This document shows, one piece after another, positions 16,610 through 25,167 of a DNA stretch of 44,574 nt. This DNA comes from Bacillota bacterium (GTDB lineage Bacteria; Bacillota; Clostridia; Lachnospirales; Lachnospiraceae), in assembly GCA_023411555.1 (NCBI GenBank), contig JAEYOQ010000004.1:1-44574 (forward strand), read 5' to 3'. The position numbers and the translations under genes are program-made. The notes under the pieces are model-generated. The model ran no database searches. It saw only the letters and a list, made by a program, of their open reading frames with translations, and was not told the origin of the DNA. Position 1 is the stretch's first letter, and each line of letters starts with the position of its first letter.

Positions 16610-18597
16610 AAATTGCAGCAAAGTTAGCCTTAAGTCAGGTTAAGCTTAATCGTCACAGAAGCATAGGGGCGATATCAGCTATCGTCATATCAACAGCACT
16701 TATGACAGCCATATCTTGTTTTGTTTCAAGTGGGAATGCTATGTTGCTTAATTTTTTAGGAAAAGGTTATGGAGATTATGGCGAGGCATACAAATTGATC
16801 CTACTGGTACCAGCTCTTTTTTTTGGATTTTTGATATTCATTATGTCAGAAACGGTTATATCCAATGTGTTCCGAACTAGTGCCATCCAAAGAATGAAAG
16901 AGTTTGGTGTCATAAAGTGTGTAGGAGGTACTACAAAACAGATAAAAGAAACGGTAATCTATGAAAGTATTTGGTTAAGTATCATCGGAATTCCTATAGG
17001 TTTGCTATTAGGGGTTGGATTAGGATATGTGGGAGTCAAGGTTACAGGGGGATTTGTTGATGAGATGAATACACTTCAACAGAGCATTGTCATGCGACCG
17101 GTCAGCTTTTCTTTATCCTTTGTAGTTACTCCTATTGCCCTTATTTTTTCGGCGATTTTTTCCTTCTTAACGGTAGTGTATTCCGCCTATAAGCCTGCAA
17201 GGAAAGCGGGAAAAGTCACAGCCTTAGCATGCATTAGGGGACTTGGCGAAACTAAAATAGAGGATAATAAGATACATGAGAGAATCTTAATTGGGAAAAT
17301 CCTTGGTTTCGAAGGTGTACTCGCAGAAAGGAATTTGTCTAGAAGCAAGTATAGCTATAGGTCTACCATTCGATCACTGTCTATTGGAATCTTATTGATT
17401 TTAAGTACCGTAAGTTTGGTGCTTCAGGCAAGAAAAATCGAAGATTATATGGATCCGGGAACAGAGGATGTAATGGTAGATTACTGTTCCAGTCGTGAAA
17501 GAAATATCAATGAGATCACAGGACGAGAGGAAGAAATTATTCATAAGCCTATACATAGTAAAATCGCAGAGCAGGTAACTAAGAAGCTTTCAGAATATGG
17601 GGATATAGATATTATGGGTGTTGGAGTTGATAATTCAACATACTACGCACTTATGGATACCAGGTTTCTAACTCAGGATATGAAGGAGGGAGTTGGTGCT
17701 AATTCCAAGGAGAGCTGTGAACTTGAAGTTGACCTAATTGTATTGGATCAGAAAAATTATGAGAGTTTATGCCAAATAGCTGGTGTTTCAGTAGGCAGTA
17801 GCATTTTGCTTAATTACTATAAATATAATGATAATGGATATTTGCAAGAGATAATACCTTTTGAGGAAGAATTAAAAGAACTGAAACTTCAGAAAGCGAA
17901 TGGTGAAGTTACCGTTATTACGGTAGAAGGATTTCTTCAAAAGGAAGCAATACCCAAACATGTAATCGGCGTAAATGAAAGTCCAGTTCGCCTTGTGGTG
18001 CCAGAAGCCGAAGTCAGATTTTACGATTGGTATTGTAAGCCAGTGAATGAAAATGAATATATGACTTATGCCAGATCAATTATTGATGAATTCTTTCCAA
18101 CCCATACTGATGACTCCTATGCAAAAGAGGGTTTCACAGTGAGAATTAGCAGAGTAGATACTATGGTTAAGGTCCTTAATATATCTATTGTTATTGCTCA
18201 GGTGGTTCTTTATGGTTTTGTTCTGTTGTTGTTGATGATAGGCCTTGTAAGTGTAATTAGTACATTTTCTACTAACGTGCTAGTCCGTGCTAGAGAGTTC
18301 GCAGTATTAAAAAGTGTGGGGATGACAGCGGCGGGACTTCAAAAGATGCTGATTAACGAAAGCTTGATATGTACGATAAAGGCGACTATTTGGGGAGTAC
18401 CTTTTGGGCTTTTGATCCCCTTTAGTATTAATCTTGCAATACGAAAAATGCTTCCAGTAAGGTATGAAATTCCATGGATACTTCTTATCATAAGCGTAAT
18501 CTCCATCTTCTTGCTGATTATACTTATTACCTTTGCTGCAATCCGTAAGCTGAAGAAGCAGAATCTAATTGAAACGATCCGCATGGAAACGATGTAA
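16606..18597 (+). CDS. FtsX-type ABC permease, BceB-like
   Basis: A 663-residue permease with two FtsX modules. The first module has hydrophobic segments near residues 20-40, 62-85, 120-150 and 165-200, with the coupling motif RMKEFGVIKCVGGTTKQI. After a fifth segment at about 250-270 comes a long extracytoplasmic region (about 275-520) that probably binds the ligand. The second module contains segments near 525-555, 585-610 and 625-650, with VRAREFAVLKSVGMT. BceB-type permeases share a single large extracellular domain and this size. It is translationally coupled to the ATPase. Confidence 0.88.
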   Translation: MKIAAKLALSQVKLNRHRSIGAISAIVISTALMTAISCFVSSGNAMLLNFLGKGYGDYGEAYKLILLVPALFFGFLIFIMSETVISNVFRTSAIQRMKEFGVIKCVGGTTKQIKETVIYESIWLSIIGIPIGLLLGVGLGYVGVKVTGGFVDEMNTLQQSIVMRPVSFSLSFVVTPIALIFSAIFSFLTVVYSAYKPARKAGKVTALACIRGLGETKIEDNKIHERILIGKILGFEGVLAERNLSRSKYSYRSTIRSLSIGILLILSTVSLVLQARKIEDYMDPGTEDVMVDYCSSRERNINEITGREEEIIHKPIHSKIAEQVTKKLSEYGDIDIMGVGVDNSTYYALMDTRFLTQDMKEGVGANSKESCELEVDLIVLDQKNYESLCQIAGVSVGSSILLNYYKYNDNGYLQEIIPFEEELKELKLQKANGEVTVITVEGFLQKEAIPKHVIGVNESPVRLVVPEAEVRFYDWYCKPVNENEYMTYARSIIDEFFPTHTDDSYAKEGFTVRISRVDTMVKVLNISIVIAQVVLYGFVLLLLMIGLVSVISTFSTNVLVRAREFAVLKSVGMTAAGLQKMLINESLICTIKATIWGVPFGLLIPFSINLAIRKMLPVRYEIPWILLIISVISIFLLIILITFAAIRKLKKQNLIETIRMETM

Positions 18598-18673
18598 GAT
18601 ATTGACATTTGCTACTTATACTATATTAAATATGGAATGATCGTAATATCATCATATTATGAGAGGAACGTAT

Positions 18674-19555
18674 ATGAAGAGTTGTAGTATTATAGTCATT
18701 GTATTTACATTAATGATCAATACTATCTGTCCTAATAACTATGCTCTTGCTATGGTAAATAACACCAAACCAGTGGATAGTGCTTCTACCAAAGATGCGA
18801 TATCGGAGAAGGAGATAGGAGAATTAACGTTAGAGCTTATCAATACTACTGGATGTTGGGATAATGTAGAACCGTTTTTTCCTTATATGACATCTGATCA
18901 AGTGAAAGAGGTAGTAGATCGATATATTCAATTATCTGGTAATACGGAGCAGGCGAAAGAAGCGTCCTCAAAGTATATAGGTCAAGGTTCTATAAAGAAT
19001 AAAAGAAAGAACTTAACTAGAGAAATTGTAAATAATCGAGCATTAGAAGTAATGAATTTAACTGGAAATTGGGATTATGTTGTACCCTTGCTGCCATACA
19101 TGACTGCTGAAGCAGTAGATGAATGTGTTTCACTTTATCAGCAGAAGACAGGGAAAAGTGATGTCCCCAAAGAGGCATCTCCTTATATCAGTGAGAAGAA
19201 GGAGAATAGTAAAGGCGATCATAATAACATTTTGGCGGGGGTTGCGATTGACAAGGATGGCAATATTGATTTTTCATTAGTAAAAAAAATGAAAAAAAGT
19301 GAAGTCGATAAATTAGCTCTAATATATATAAAAACAACAGAAGATTTTAGCTATGTATATAATTTAAGACAGTATATGAGTACAAAAGGGATTGATAAAG
19401 CAGTTGCTACTTATATAAAAAAATCTGGAGATTATGGACTGGTCGGTGCAATGTTAGAATTTATGAGTAAGAAGGCTAGTAAGTCTTTGGCTAAAAAGTA
19501 TTTCGAGGAATATAAAAATGGTGAATATGATTGGATTTACGAGCCATATTTGTAG
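18674..19555 (+). CDS. Secreted helical-repeat protein
   Basis: A 293-residue exported protein. Residues 1-30 are a signal peptide (KSCSIIVIVFTLMINTICP...YALA). The mature part holds at least three repeats of 50-75 residues with the pattern aLexxxxTGxWDxVxPxxPYMTxxxVDxxVxxYxxxSG (about 50-95, 118-165, 213-258), the last followed by a partial fourth unit (DYGLVGAMLEFMSKKASKSLAKKYF). It should fold as an alpha-solenoid. Similar units occur attached to M56/BlaR1-type membrane proteins in Clostridia, as far as I recall. The start at 18674 has GAGAGGA 7 bases before it. It is the last gene after the RR-HK-ABC set, with a TTGACA at 18602 that may give it its own promoter. Confidence 0.7.
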   Translation: MKSCSIIVIVFTLMINTICPNNYALAMVNNTKPVDSASTKDAISEKEIGELTLELINTTGCWDNVEPFFPYMTSDQVKEVVDRYIQLSGNTEQAKEASSKYIGQGSIKNKRKNLTREIVNNRALEVMNLTGNWDYVVPLLPYMTAEAVDECVSLYQQKTGKSDVPKEASPYISEKKENSKGDHNNILAGVAIDKDGNIDFSLVKKMKKSEVDKLALIYIKTTEDFSYVYNLRQYMSTKGIDKAVATYIKKSGDYGLVGAMLEFMSKKASKSLAKKYFEEYKNGEYDWIYEPYL

Positions 19556-19563
19556 AAGGTATC

Positions 19564-19600
19564 CGGAGCTAAGGCATTTACTGTCTTAGCTCCGATTTAA
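19564..19600 (+). terminator. Hairpin terminator
   Basis: CGGAGCTAAG pairs with CTTAGCTCCG (arms 19564-19573 and 19585-19594), followed by ATTTAATATT. It lies between convergent genes. Confidence 0.75.
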
Positions 19601-19633
19601 TATTGGCTATAGAAGTTATTGATGCAGATAAAT

Positions 19634-20854
19634 TTACTTCCTCATAAGTTTTGATCCATATTTCAGAAGAATTATAACTGGAGATAAAATTATGGCAGCT
19701 GCAACTATTGCTGTGGAAACAGAGGTTTTCAGAGCGATAAAGCCTATAATAGGTCCTCCTATGATTTGACCCAGCGCGTCTATCTGTCCATAGGTAGAAA
19801 TGACGGTAGCCCTTACCTCTGATTTTATGTTTTTATTTCTCCAAGCTCTATAGATCGGTCCATTAGCGGTTCTCAGCATGTAGAAAACAAGATAGGTTGA
19901 TAATGCCAATGAAAAGTTACCAGAAAGGCCAAAGAAAATCATGGATGCGACCATAAATATGTTGACTAATGTTAATATCCAGACACGATCCAGTTCACCC
20001 GTTTTCTCCATTCTTCTTTTTATATATTCTACAGATACTATGCTAAGTAGCATTGCGGCTCCTTCTATAATTCCAATCCAAACGACAGGCTTAATATTTA
20101 CCATATCTAGAAAGCCTGTATCTGTTAAAAAGTGTGCTGTCCATAGTCTATCGATACCTTCACTGTACAGGCCATAGAGTAGAGAAATCGCCATCATTAA
20201 TAATAATAATGGTTTTCCCTTTATAAATTTAATTCCTTCTACAAAGGTATGTATCATTTGTTGCCAGGAATTTCTGTCTTCTGCAGGGGCAGGGGTAAAA
20301 TTTGTCTCCTTCATAAGAAAAATTAGTAAGCCGGATAGTGCAATAAATAATATCCCACCAATTATTAAAGGAAGGTTTATCATAATAGAACCTATAAAGG
20401 TACTGCAGATTATTCCTAAAAAGGAGAATATCTGGCCAACCTGTGTTCCTTTTAAATAGATGGGATCCAGGTCTTTTCCACCAAGCTCGTCTGCTATCCA
20501 TGCATCCTCGGCTCCACTTGTAAAGGTGTAGCCAAGACCCCAAAGTAGCTGGCTGATAATAACTGAGGCGAAGGATGGAATTGATCCTTCTATTATAAAG
20601 GCAGCACCAATCAGTGTAATACCTATTATTACGGATAGCTTTCTGCTTTTCATATCTGCTACGATACCTGTTGGTATCTCAAAAATGAAACAGGCAGTCT
20701 CAAGGACTGTACCTACCAGTACAAGCTGAAAGGGATCCAAATGAATGGTATCGATCCTATAAACTTGACTTACTGTAAAAACAAGTGAGAAGAGTAGCGA
20801 AGAAGCGCCCGAATAAAATAAATAAACGGTAGATTGTGATAATTTTCTCTTCAT
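19634..20854 (-). CDS. Major facilitator superfamily transporter
   Basis: A 406-residue membrane protein with about 12 helices. The first loop carries the MFS motif A form EIPTGIVADMKSRKLSVIIG (GxxxDxxxRR-like) and the fourth helix GLGYTFTSGAEDAWIADEL, which in this Firmicutes subgroup is highly conserved. The central loop is around residues 185-210. It belongs to the drug/H+ antiporter-like branch; the substrate is not predictable. The gene is monocistronic on the minus strand. Upstream of its start, 20855-21054 shows only AT-rich sequence without another gene. Confidence 0.85.
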   Translation of the reverse strand: MKRKLSQSTVYLFYSGASSLLFSLVFTVSQVYRIDTIHLDPFQLVLVGTVLETACFIFEIPTGIVADMKSRKLSVIIGITLIGAAFIIEGSIPSFASVIISQLLWGLGYTFTSGAEDAWIADELGGKDLDPIYLKGTQVGQIFSFLGIICSTFIGSIMINLPLIIGGILFIALSGLLIFLMKETNFTPAPAEDRNSWQQMIHTFVEGIKFIKGKPLLLLMMAISLLYGLYSEGIDRLWTAHFLTDTGFLDMVNIKPVVWIGIIEGAAMLLSIVSVEYIKRRMEKTGELDRVWILTLVNIFMVASMIFFGLSGNFSLALSTYLVFYMLRTANGPIYRAWRNKNIKSEVRATVISTYGQIDALGQIIGGPIIGFIALKTSVSTAIVAAAIILSPVIILLKYGSKLMRK

Positions 20855-21054
20855 GAAATCAATTCCTTTGCTAGTTTTTGCTATGGAGGATATATATCCA
20901 ACTGTTAATGTATAAAAAGATTATACCATCCTATCGCTTTTTAGCTGTTCCATATTTGCTATCTTATTACACATATAAGGAATTGCCATATGCATCATAA
21001 GTATATCGCTAGTTGATAAGAGAATCTAACGACTGTCTATATTATACAAGATGA

Positions 21055-21081
21055 AAAGCCACATCTTTTGAATGTGGCTTT
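21055..21081 (-). terminator. Rho-independent terminator of the sigma operon
   Basis: AAAGCCACAT pairs with ATGTGGCTTT over a 7-base loop; on the minus strand it is followed by TTTTCATC. It closes the ECF sigma/anti-sigma operon. Confidence 0.8.
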
Positions 21082-21103
21082 ATAATTAAATGAATGGAAG
21101 AGC

Positions 21104-21694
21104 CTAGTTAAGGTTTGATGGAGAAATGTATTTATCTGGACTTGTGCACCAGCCAGCATTGAATCTGATTGTCATGTAAAGGGTTTTGTCTCCATTTGAC
21201 ACTTTCACATAGCAGATATCATTTTCAAATTTGTCAGTGATTTCAATTTTTTGATTATAATAGTATACCCATACGGTACCATCATCTTTATATTCTACAT
21301 TTGGTCCATTAAGGTGGTCCATAATTTCTTCCTCTGTTAAAGCTCGTTCGCTGCCATCATCTTCTATGGCAATTCCACCACCTGCTGATTTCGTAATTAT
21401 TCCATCTTCATTCTGATAAGACAGAAGATAGGAACCATCAGAATTGATTGTTATTGTAGCATCGGTTTGATCACCATGCATCCAAAGTTGAATAGTTCTT
21501 TGAATTCCTCCGAGATTTATAGCATAGGCAGTTGAGCTACCACCAACAAGTAATAAGCATCCAGCGACAACTGCGGCTACGGTTTTCATTGTCCTTTTTT
21601 TAATTAGTACAGCCATTCTTTCTACCTCCAAAGAAAAGTTTTCGGAGGTTTGTAATACTGAAAATGCCTGCTTATATTTTTCTTTATTTGTCAT
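21104..21694 (-). CDS. Anti-sigma-factor-like membrane protein
   Basis: A 196-residue single-pass protein. The first 35 residues are cytoplasmic and helical (KEKYKQAFSVLQTSENFSLEVERMAVLIKKR), followed by one membrane helix (about 38-58) and an extracytoplasmic acidic, beta-rich domain (ITINSDGSYLLSYQNEDG..., ending DKYISPSN). Its start overlaps the sigma factor's end by 11 bases. Short cytoplasmic segment, one helix and exported sensor domain are the expected parts of an anti-sigma, but no zinc-binding ZAS motif is seen, so the assignment rests on context and topology. The extracellular part resembles no enzyme I recognise. Confidence 0.65.
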   Translation of the reverse strand: MTNKEKYKQAFSVLQTSENFSLEVERMAVLIKKRTMKTVAAVVAGCLLLVGGSSTAYAINLGGIQRTIQLWMHGDQTDATITINSDGSYLLSYQNEDGIITKSAGGGIAIEDDGSERALTEEEIMDHLNGPNVEYKDDGTVWVYYYNQKIEITDKFENDICYVKVSNGDKTLYMTIRFNAGWCTSPDKYISPSNLN

Positions 21695-22166
21695 CTTCCC
21701 ATTCCTCCTTTAATGTCTCTTTGAGCAGTATTCTTCCACGTGATAGCCTGACTTTAACATTGCTTTCTGATATTTTCATGATATCTGCAATTTCCCGGAT
21801 GTTATAATCCTCATAATAAAATAAATGAATGACGATGCGATACTTATCTGGAAGTTTCATAACGGTCTCAAAAAGGGTCTCGGATTCCGGTGTCTCGAAG
21901 GTCAAGGTTTCCATGTAATCCTCTAAAGACAATTTATGTTGTTTCCAGAAGGTATGATTCATATTCTTTGCTTTGTTGATTGTCACCCGTATTAGCCATG
22001 CACGTATGTGCTGCTCATTTTCAAAGTCTTTTTTTGATGTGTGATACTGAACAAACGTATCTTGAATAACATCTTCTGCATCCTCAGCATTTTTGCAGAT
22101 ATTAAATGCTACTGCATAAAGGTTGTTGCGATAACGTTCAATCAGCTCTTGTATTGGTTGTTTCAT
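21684..22166 (-). CDS. ECF-type RNA polymerase sigma factor
   Basis: A 160-residue sigma-70 family protein with region 2 (LYAVAFNICKNAEDAEDVIQDTFVQYH, then HIRAWLIRVTINKAKN) and region 4 (LPDKYRIVIHLFYYEDYNIREIADIMKISESNVKVRLSRGRILLKETL). Region 1 and 3 are absent, as expected for ECF factors. It directs transcription of envelope or stress genes in response to release by the overlapping membrane anti-sigma. AAGGAG lies about 6 bases before the ATG. A putative self-recognised promoter lies upstream at 22211-22238. Confidence 0.9.
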   Translation of the reverse strand: MKQPIQELIERYRNNLYAVAFNICKNAEDAEDVIQDTFVQYHTSKKDFENEQHIRAWLIRVTINKAKNMNHTFWKQHKLSLEDYMETLTFETPESETLFETVMKLPDKYRIVIHLFYYEDYNIREIADIMKISESNVKVRLSRGRILLKETLKEEWEDDK

Positions 22167-22210
22167 GAGCGCTCCTTTAGCTTATGTTTGTGAAAAGCCT
22201 TTCACTAATA

Positions 22211-22238
22211 ATACAGATGGAAGATTGGAAAGGTTACA
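22211..22238 (-). promoter_or_regulatory. Candidate ECF-type autoregulatory promoter
   Basis: On the minus strand, TGTAAC (22238-22233) and CTGTAT (22216-22211) are separated by 16 bases, about 45-70 bases upstream of the sigma gene. ECF promoters have a TGAAAC/TGTAAC-like -35 with such spacing. Confidence 0.4.
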
Positions 22239-22595
22239 AAAGCAAAATAAAAAATTAAATAAAATATTCCAGTAGTCAAAATTATAAATATCCTTATTGT
22301 GCATGGGTATTCGGTAAAAGTCTGCCGATTATAATTGTACTATAAAAATGAGACGTGGAATACTTATATAAATTTATATATGTAGAAACTATAGCTAGCA
22401 GCGTAAGCTGATTACGGTACAGATTATTTATGTAAGAAACTATGGAAATGTTATGTAATCTGGTGTAATATTATTTTCAAGTCGCTTAAATCTATATTAG
22501 GGGATCACTGATAGTATAGATAGACGAGACTGATAGATGAGTAAAGCAATATTGAGGTAACAATACAATTGACTTAAGAAATAGGAGATAAGATC
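22239..22595. other. Divergent intergenic region, no gene seen
   Basis: This 357-base AT-rich gap precedes the peroxiredoxin gene. A TTATAAT-TGTAC-TATAA pair at 22329-22345 resembles a half-matched PerR-type box but also a -10 region, and it is about 250 bases from the gene. No open frame or stable hairpin was found. Confidence 0.35.
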
Positions 22596-23048
22596 ATGTT
22601 AGAGATAGGAACAAAAGCACCAGCATTTTCATTGCCTGATCAGAATGGATTGATACATACATTGGAGGAGTACAAAGGAAAGAAGGTTATTTTATATTTC
22701 TATCCAAAGGATAACACTCCGGGCTGCACCAAGCAGGCTTGTAATTTTGGAGAGTTGTATCCTCAGTTTCAGGAAAAGGGAGCTGTGATTCTTGGAGTGA
22801 GTAAAGATAGTGTGGCATCTCATAAAAAGTTCGAAGAAAAGTATGGACTCCCATTTGTATTGCTTTCTGATACAGCACTTACTTGTATCAAGGCATATGA
22901 TGTATGGCAGGAAAAAATGAATTACGGTAAGGTCAGCATGGGAGTGGTTAGAACGACATATCTGATTGATGAAGAAGGGATGATTGTGAAAGCCTTTGGC
23001 AAAGTTAAAGCAGCGGAGAATCCAGCACAGATGTTGATGGAGCTATAG
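22596..23048 (+). CDS. bcp: Thioredoxin-dependent peroxiredoxin, Bcp/PrxQ type
   Basis: A 150-residue cytoplasmic peroxidase that reduces hydrogen and organic peroxides. The active site reads PKDNTPGCTKQACNF: C44 is the peroxidatic cysteine and C49, five residues on, the resolving cysteine of the classical alpha2-helix type. The catalytic Thr/Arg environment (T41 and the R of VVRTTYLID) is present. Length matches the family. GGAGAT lies about 8 bases before the ATG. It stands alone between promoter-like AT-rich DNA and a strong terminator, consistent with a stress-responsive monocistronic unit. Confidence 0.95.
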   Translation: MLEIGTKAPAFSLPDQNGLIHTLEEYKGKKVILYFYPKDNTPGCTKQACNFGELYPQFQEKGAVILGVSKDSVASHKKFEEKYGLPFVLLSDTALTCIKAYDVWQEKMNYGKVSMGVVRTTYLIDEEGMIVKAFGKVKAAENPAQMLMEL

Positions 23049-23077
23049 GAGTAGAAACAGGCATATAGATATGTTAT

Positions 23078-23119
23078 AAACCTTGAAGGAAGAAAAATAA
23101 GACCCTTCAAGGTTTTTTT
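23078..23119 (+). terminator. Rho-independent terminator
   Basis: AAACCTTGAAGG pairs perfectly with CCTTCAAGGTTT, then a T-run. It closes the peroxiredoxin gene. Confidence 0.92.
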
Positions 23120-23303
23120 ATGTTCTTGAAGCTAGATCTATTTATGCTACCTAAGCCCTGTACATGTGAATATGGTAATTCTAAATGGGAAATAGAAGGG
23201 GATATAGGTGCCTAAAAATGCTAATACTAATTATTGGTATCATGAGTCATAAAGGAAAAGGAAGTTGCTTTACAAATTGGTGAATTCTTGAAATGGAGGA
23301 AAC

Positions 23304-23774
23304 ATGAGAAAGATAATACCATCATTATGGTTTGGTGATAATAATTGTGAGGAAGCAATTAATTATTATGTGAATGTATTTCCTAATTCTGAAATACAAA
23401 ATATTGTAAAGTATCCTGATGAAAATCTCGATGAGCATTTCAAAGGGATGGCCGGTAAGATAATTACTGCTGAATTTACTCTTAACGGCCATTTTTATCT
23501 AGCACTGGATGGTGGACCTTATTTTCATTTTAATGAGGCTATATCAATGACTATAGAATGTGAAGACCAAAATGAGATCGATTACTTTTGGGATAAACTA
23601 TCACATGTCAAAGAGGTAGAGCAATGTGGATGGGTCAAGGATAAGTTTGGCTTATCTTGGCAAATAGTACCGTATAATATCGGAGAGTTAACTAAGACAG
23701 ATGCACAAGTGCAAGCGATGATGAAAATGAAAAAGCTAATAATTAGGGATCTTGAAGACGCAGGAAAAATCTAA
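23304..23774 (+). CDS. VOC family protein, PhnB-like
   Basis: A 156-residue protein of the 3-demethylubiquinone-9 3-methyltransferase-like/PhnB group (PF06983). It starts IIPSLWFGDNNCEEAINYYVNVFPNSEI, has AEFTLNGHFYLALDGGPYFHFNEAISM and ends WVKDKFGLSWQIVP, all diagnostic. The name is misleading: most members are metal-binding VOC proteins of unknown activity. TGGAGG lies 6 bases before the ATG. It is a single gene with its own terminator; the stretch 23120-23303 contains no gene. Confidence 0.9.
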   Translation: MRKIIPSLWFGDNNCEEAINYYVNVFPNSEIQNIVKYPDENLDEHFKGMAGKIITAEFTLNGHFYLALDGGPYFHFNEAISMTIECEDQNEIDYFWDKLSHVKEVEQCGWVKDKFGLSWQIVPYNIGELTKTDAQVQAMMKMKKLIIRDLEDAGKI

Positions 23775-23837
23775 AGGACTTAAAATGTGGTATTAATAGT
23801 AATGTATAGTCTTTTACTATAGATAATTTATTAAGAA

Positions 23838-23872
23838 GCCTCCGGATTTGAAAGTCACCGGAGGCCGATTTT
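23838..23872. terminator. Bidirectional terminator hairpin
   Basis: GCCTCCGG pairs with CCGGAGGC over a 12-base loop, followed on the plus strand by CGATTTTATT. It separates the convergent VOC and encapsulin genes. Confidence 0.85.
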
Positions 23873-23897
23873 ATTGTCGTATTACTTGACCCAAATA

Positions 23898-24710
23898 TTA
23901 TTCAAAGACGATAACGGCTTCTTTGTTTTTGATTCTTAAGAGAAGTGTTTCAATAATACGGAAATAATGGTTAAGATTTTTGGTCTCAAGGTAGGATGTA
24001 ATCATATCTTGGCCAATAACCAAATCCATATTTTGGGGCTCGGCGCAAACAAGAATAGCTTTATTATTCTTTAGCACCGGTGTACTGAAAATATTGCCAT
24101 TCAGTAGCTTGCTGATTCTATCATATTCAGTTATTCCTGTACCCGGCTGTATTCTTTGCAGTTTGACAAGAAGACTCGGACTAACAACGAGAGATTTTCT
24201 TCCTATAATTCCATTCTCTAAGAAGCTGGATAGCCCTGTTGATAAATCCTTGAAAGGATTTTCTCCTTCGTTCCAATCGGATATAGGAAGTTTAATCACT
24301 CCATCCTCGTTTAACAGGCCCTTGTATCCTAGTTCATCATCACCTAAGAAAATCAATTCATCTTCTTTTAAAGCACAGTAGGAGGCTGCCCGTATGACAA
24401 AGGACAAGTCGATAGGTAAACCCATCTGCTCGCTATATTCTAAATCTCTCCACAGAAGGGAAAAGTCCTGATTAATCAAAGGAACATGCTGATATGTTCT
24501 TCCTTTAATCACTGAGATACTTCCTTCCAGTTCATCTAATTTTGATATGTCATCGACGTTAATACTTTGTACGCCAGCACCCAGGGGGCCATAAATACTA
24601 ATAAATTTTCTTCCTGTAAGAGTTTTTTTTGCTGTTGATACAACAGCATCATCGATTTTCTCCCAAAGATCAGCAGATATTGGAGAACCTTCTCTTGATA
24701 AATAATCCAT
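23898..24710 (-). CDS. Encapsulin shell protein (family 1)
   Basis: A 270-residue HK97-fold protein that assembles into a protein nanocompartment. The opening DYLSREGSPISADLWEKIDDAVVSTAKKTLTGRKF, the PLGAGVQSI loop, the central RDLEYSEQMGLPIDLS and the C-terminal LNHYFRIIETLLLRIKNKEAVIVF are characteristic of the linocin-M18/encapsulin family; length is typical. It follows its cargo gene by 11 bases in one operon, with GGAGGG before the ATG. Together they should store iron and limit oxidative damage in the cytoplasm. Confidence 0.95.
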   Translation of the reverse strand: MDYLSREGSPISADLWEKIDDAVVSTAKKTLTGRKFISIYGPLGAGVQSINVDDISKLDELEGSISVIKGRTYQHVPLINQDFSLLWRDLEYSEQMGLPIDLSFVIRAASYCALKEDELIFLGDDELGYKGLLNEDGVIKLPISDWNEGENPFKDLSTGLSSFLENGIIGRKSLVVSPSLLVKLQRIQPGTGITEYDRISKLLNGNIFSTPVLKNNKAILVCAEPQNMDLVIGQDMITSYLETKNLNHYFRIIETLLLRIKNKEAVIVFE

Positions 24711-24721
24711 ATTCTCCCTCC

Positions 24722-25081
24722 TTATTTGTCGATTAGACTGCCTATCGTACTTTCAGATTTGCTGGAAGAAGGTTTTGGAACGATATTCAATTCCTCAAGC
24801 ATCTCTCTAACCTCTTCTTCTCCTTCTTCAAAATGCTTTGCTTCATCAGCATCCAGATAGCGAAGCAGGGTAATAAGTTCTCCCATATGAGCTTTTTCCT
24901 CGTCTCTTATGTCTGCAATCACCTTTTTTGCAAAAGGATCATCGGTTGCTTGTACATGAGCGTCATACACAAAAATAGCTTCAAGCTCTCCAGCAATGTT
25001 CAATCTAATTGCCTGGATTAGTTCTTCTTTGGTCATTTTTCTCGGGACATTGCCTACGAACGGATTTGCAAAACTTGCCAT
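24722..25081 (-). CDS. Encapsulated ferritin-like cargo protein (EncFtn)
   Basis: A 119-residue ferroxidase cargo. Helix 1 carries GELEAIFVYDAHV and helix 2 IRDEEKAHMGEL; counting from Met gives E32, E62 and H65, the same positions as the iron-binding residues described for the Rhodospirillum rubrum EncFtn, and Y39 also matches. The tail after about residue 100 is flexible and ends STIGSLIDK, an encapsulin targeting peptide of the (T/V)IGSL type. The protein forms a decamer ring of half-ferritins inside the shell. AAGGAG lies about 7 bases before the ATG. Its gene is first in the operon. Confidence 0.93.
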   Translation of the reverse strand: MASFANPFVGNVPRKMTKEELIQAIRLNIAGELEAIFVYDAHVQATDDPFAKKVIADIRDEEKAHMGELITLLRYLDADEAKHFEEGEEEVREMLEELNIVPKPSSSKSESTIGSLIDK

Positions 25082-25119
25082 ACTTTATTCTCCTTAATAA
25101 GAGGTTTTATTACTTTTTG

Positions 25120-25167
25120 TAAACTCACTACATTGAAATATAACGGCTGAGAGGTATAGTGAGTTTA
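25120..25167. promoter_or_regulatory. Perfect 11-bp inverted repeat in the encapsulin leader
   Basis: TAAACTCACTA (25120-25130) pairs exactly with TAGTGAGTTTA (25157-25167), with a 26-base loop. On the minus strand it lies 39-86 bases upstream of the EncFtn start, so it would be in the leader RNA or overlap the promoter. It could be an operator, RNA hairpin or leader terminator without T-tract. Confidence 0.55.

Noticed and set aside
18602..18640. TTGACA before the solenoid gene as a certain promoter.
   Set aside because: The -35 is perfect, but no -10 at 16-18 bases stands out (TATTAA at 16, TATATT at 14), so it is only mentioned in the gene entry.
22329..22345. PerR-box-like TTATAAT-N5-TATAA upstream of the peroxiredoxin gene.
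   Set aside because: The spacing and right arm do not fit TTATAATNATTATAA, it is 250 bases from the gene, and such AT-rich sequence is frequent here.
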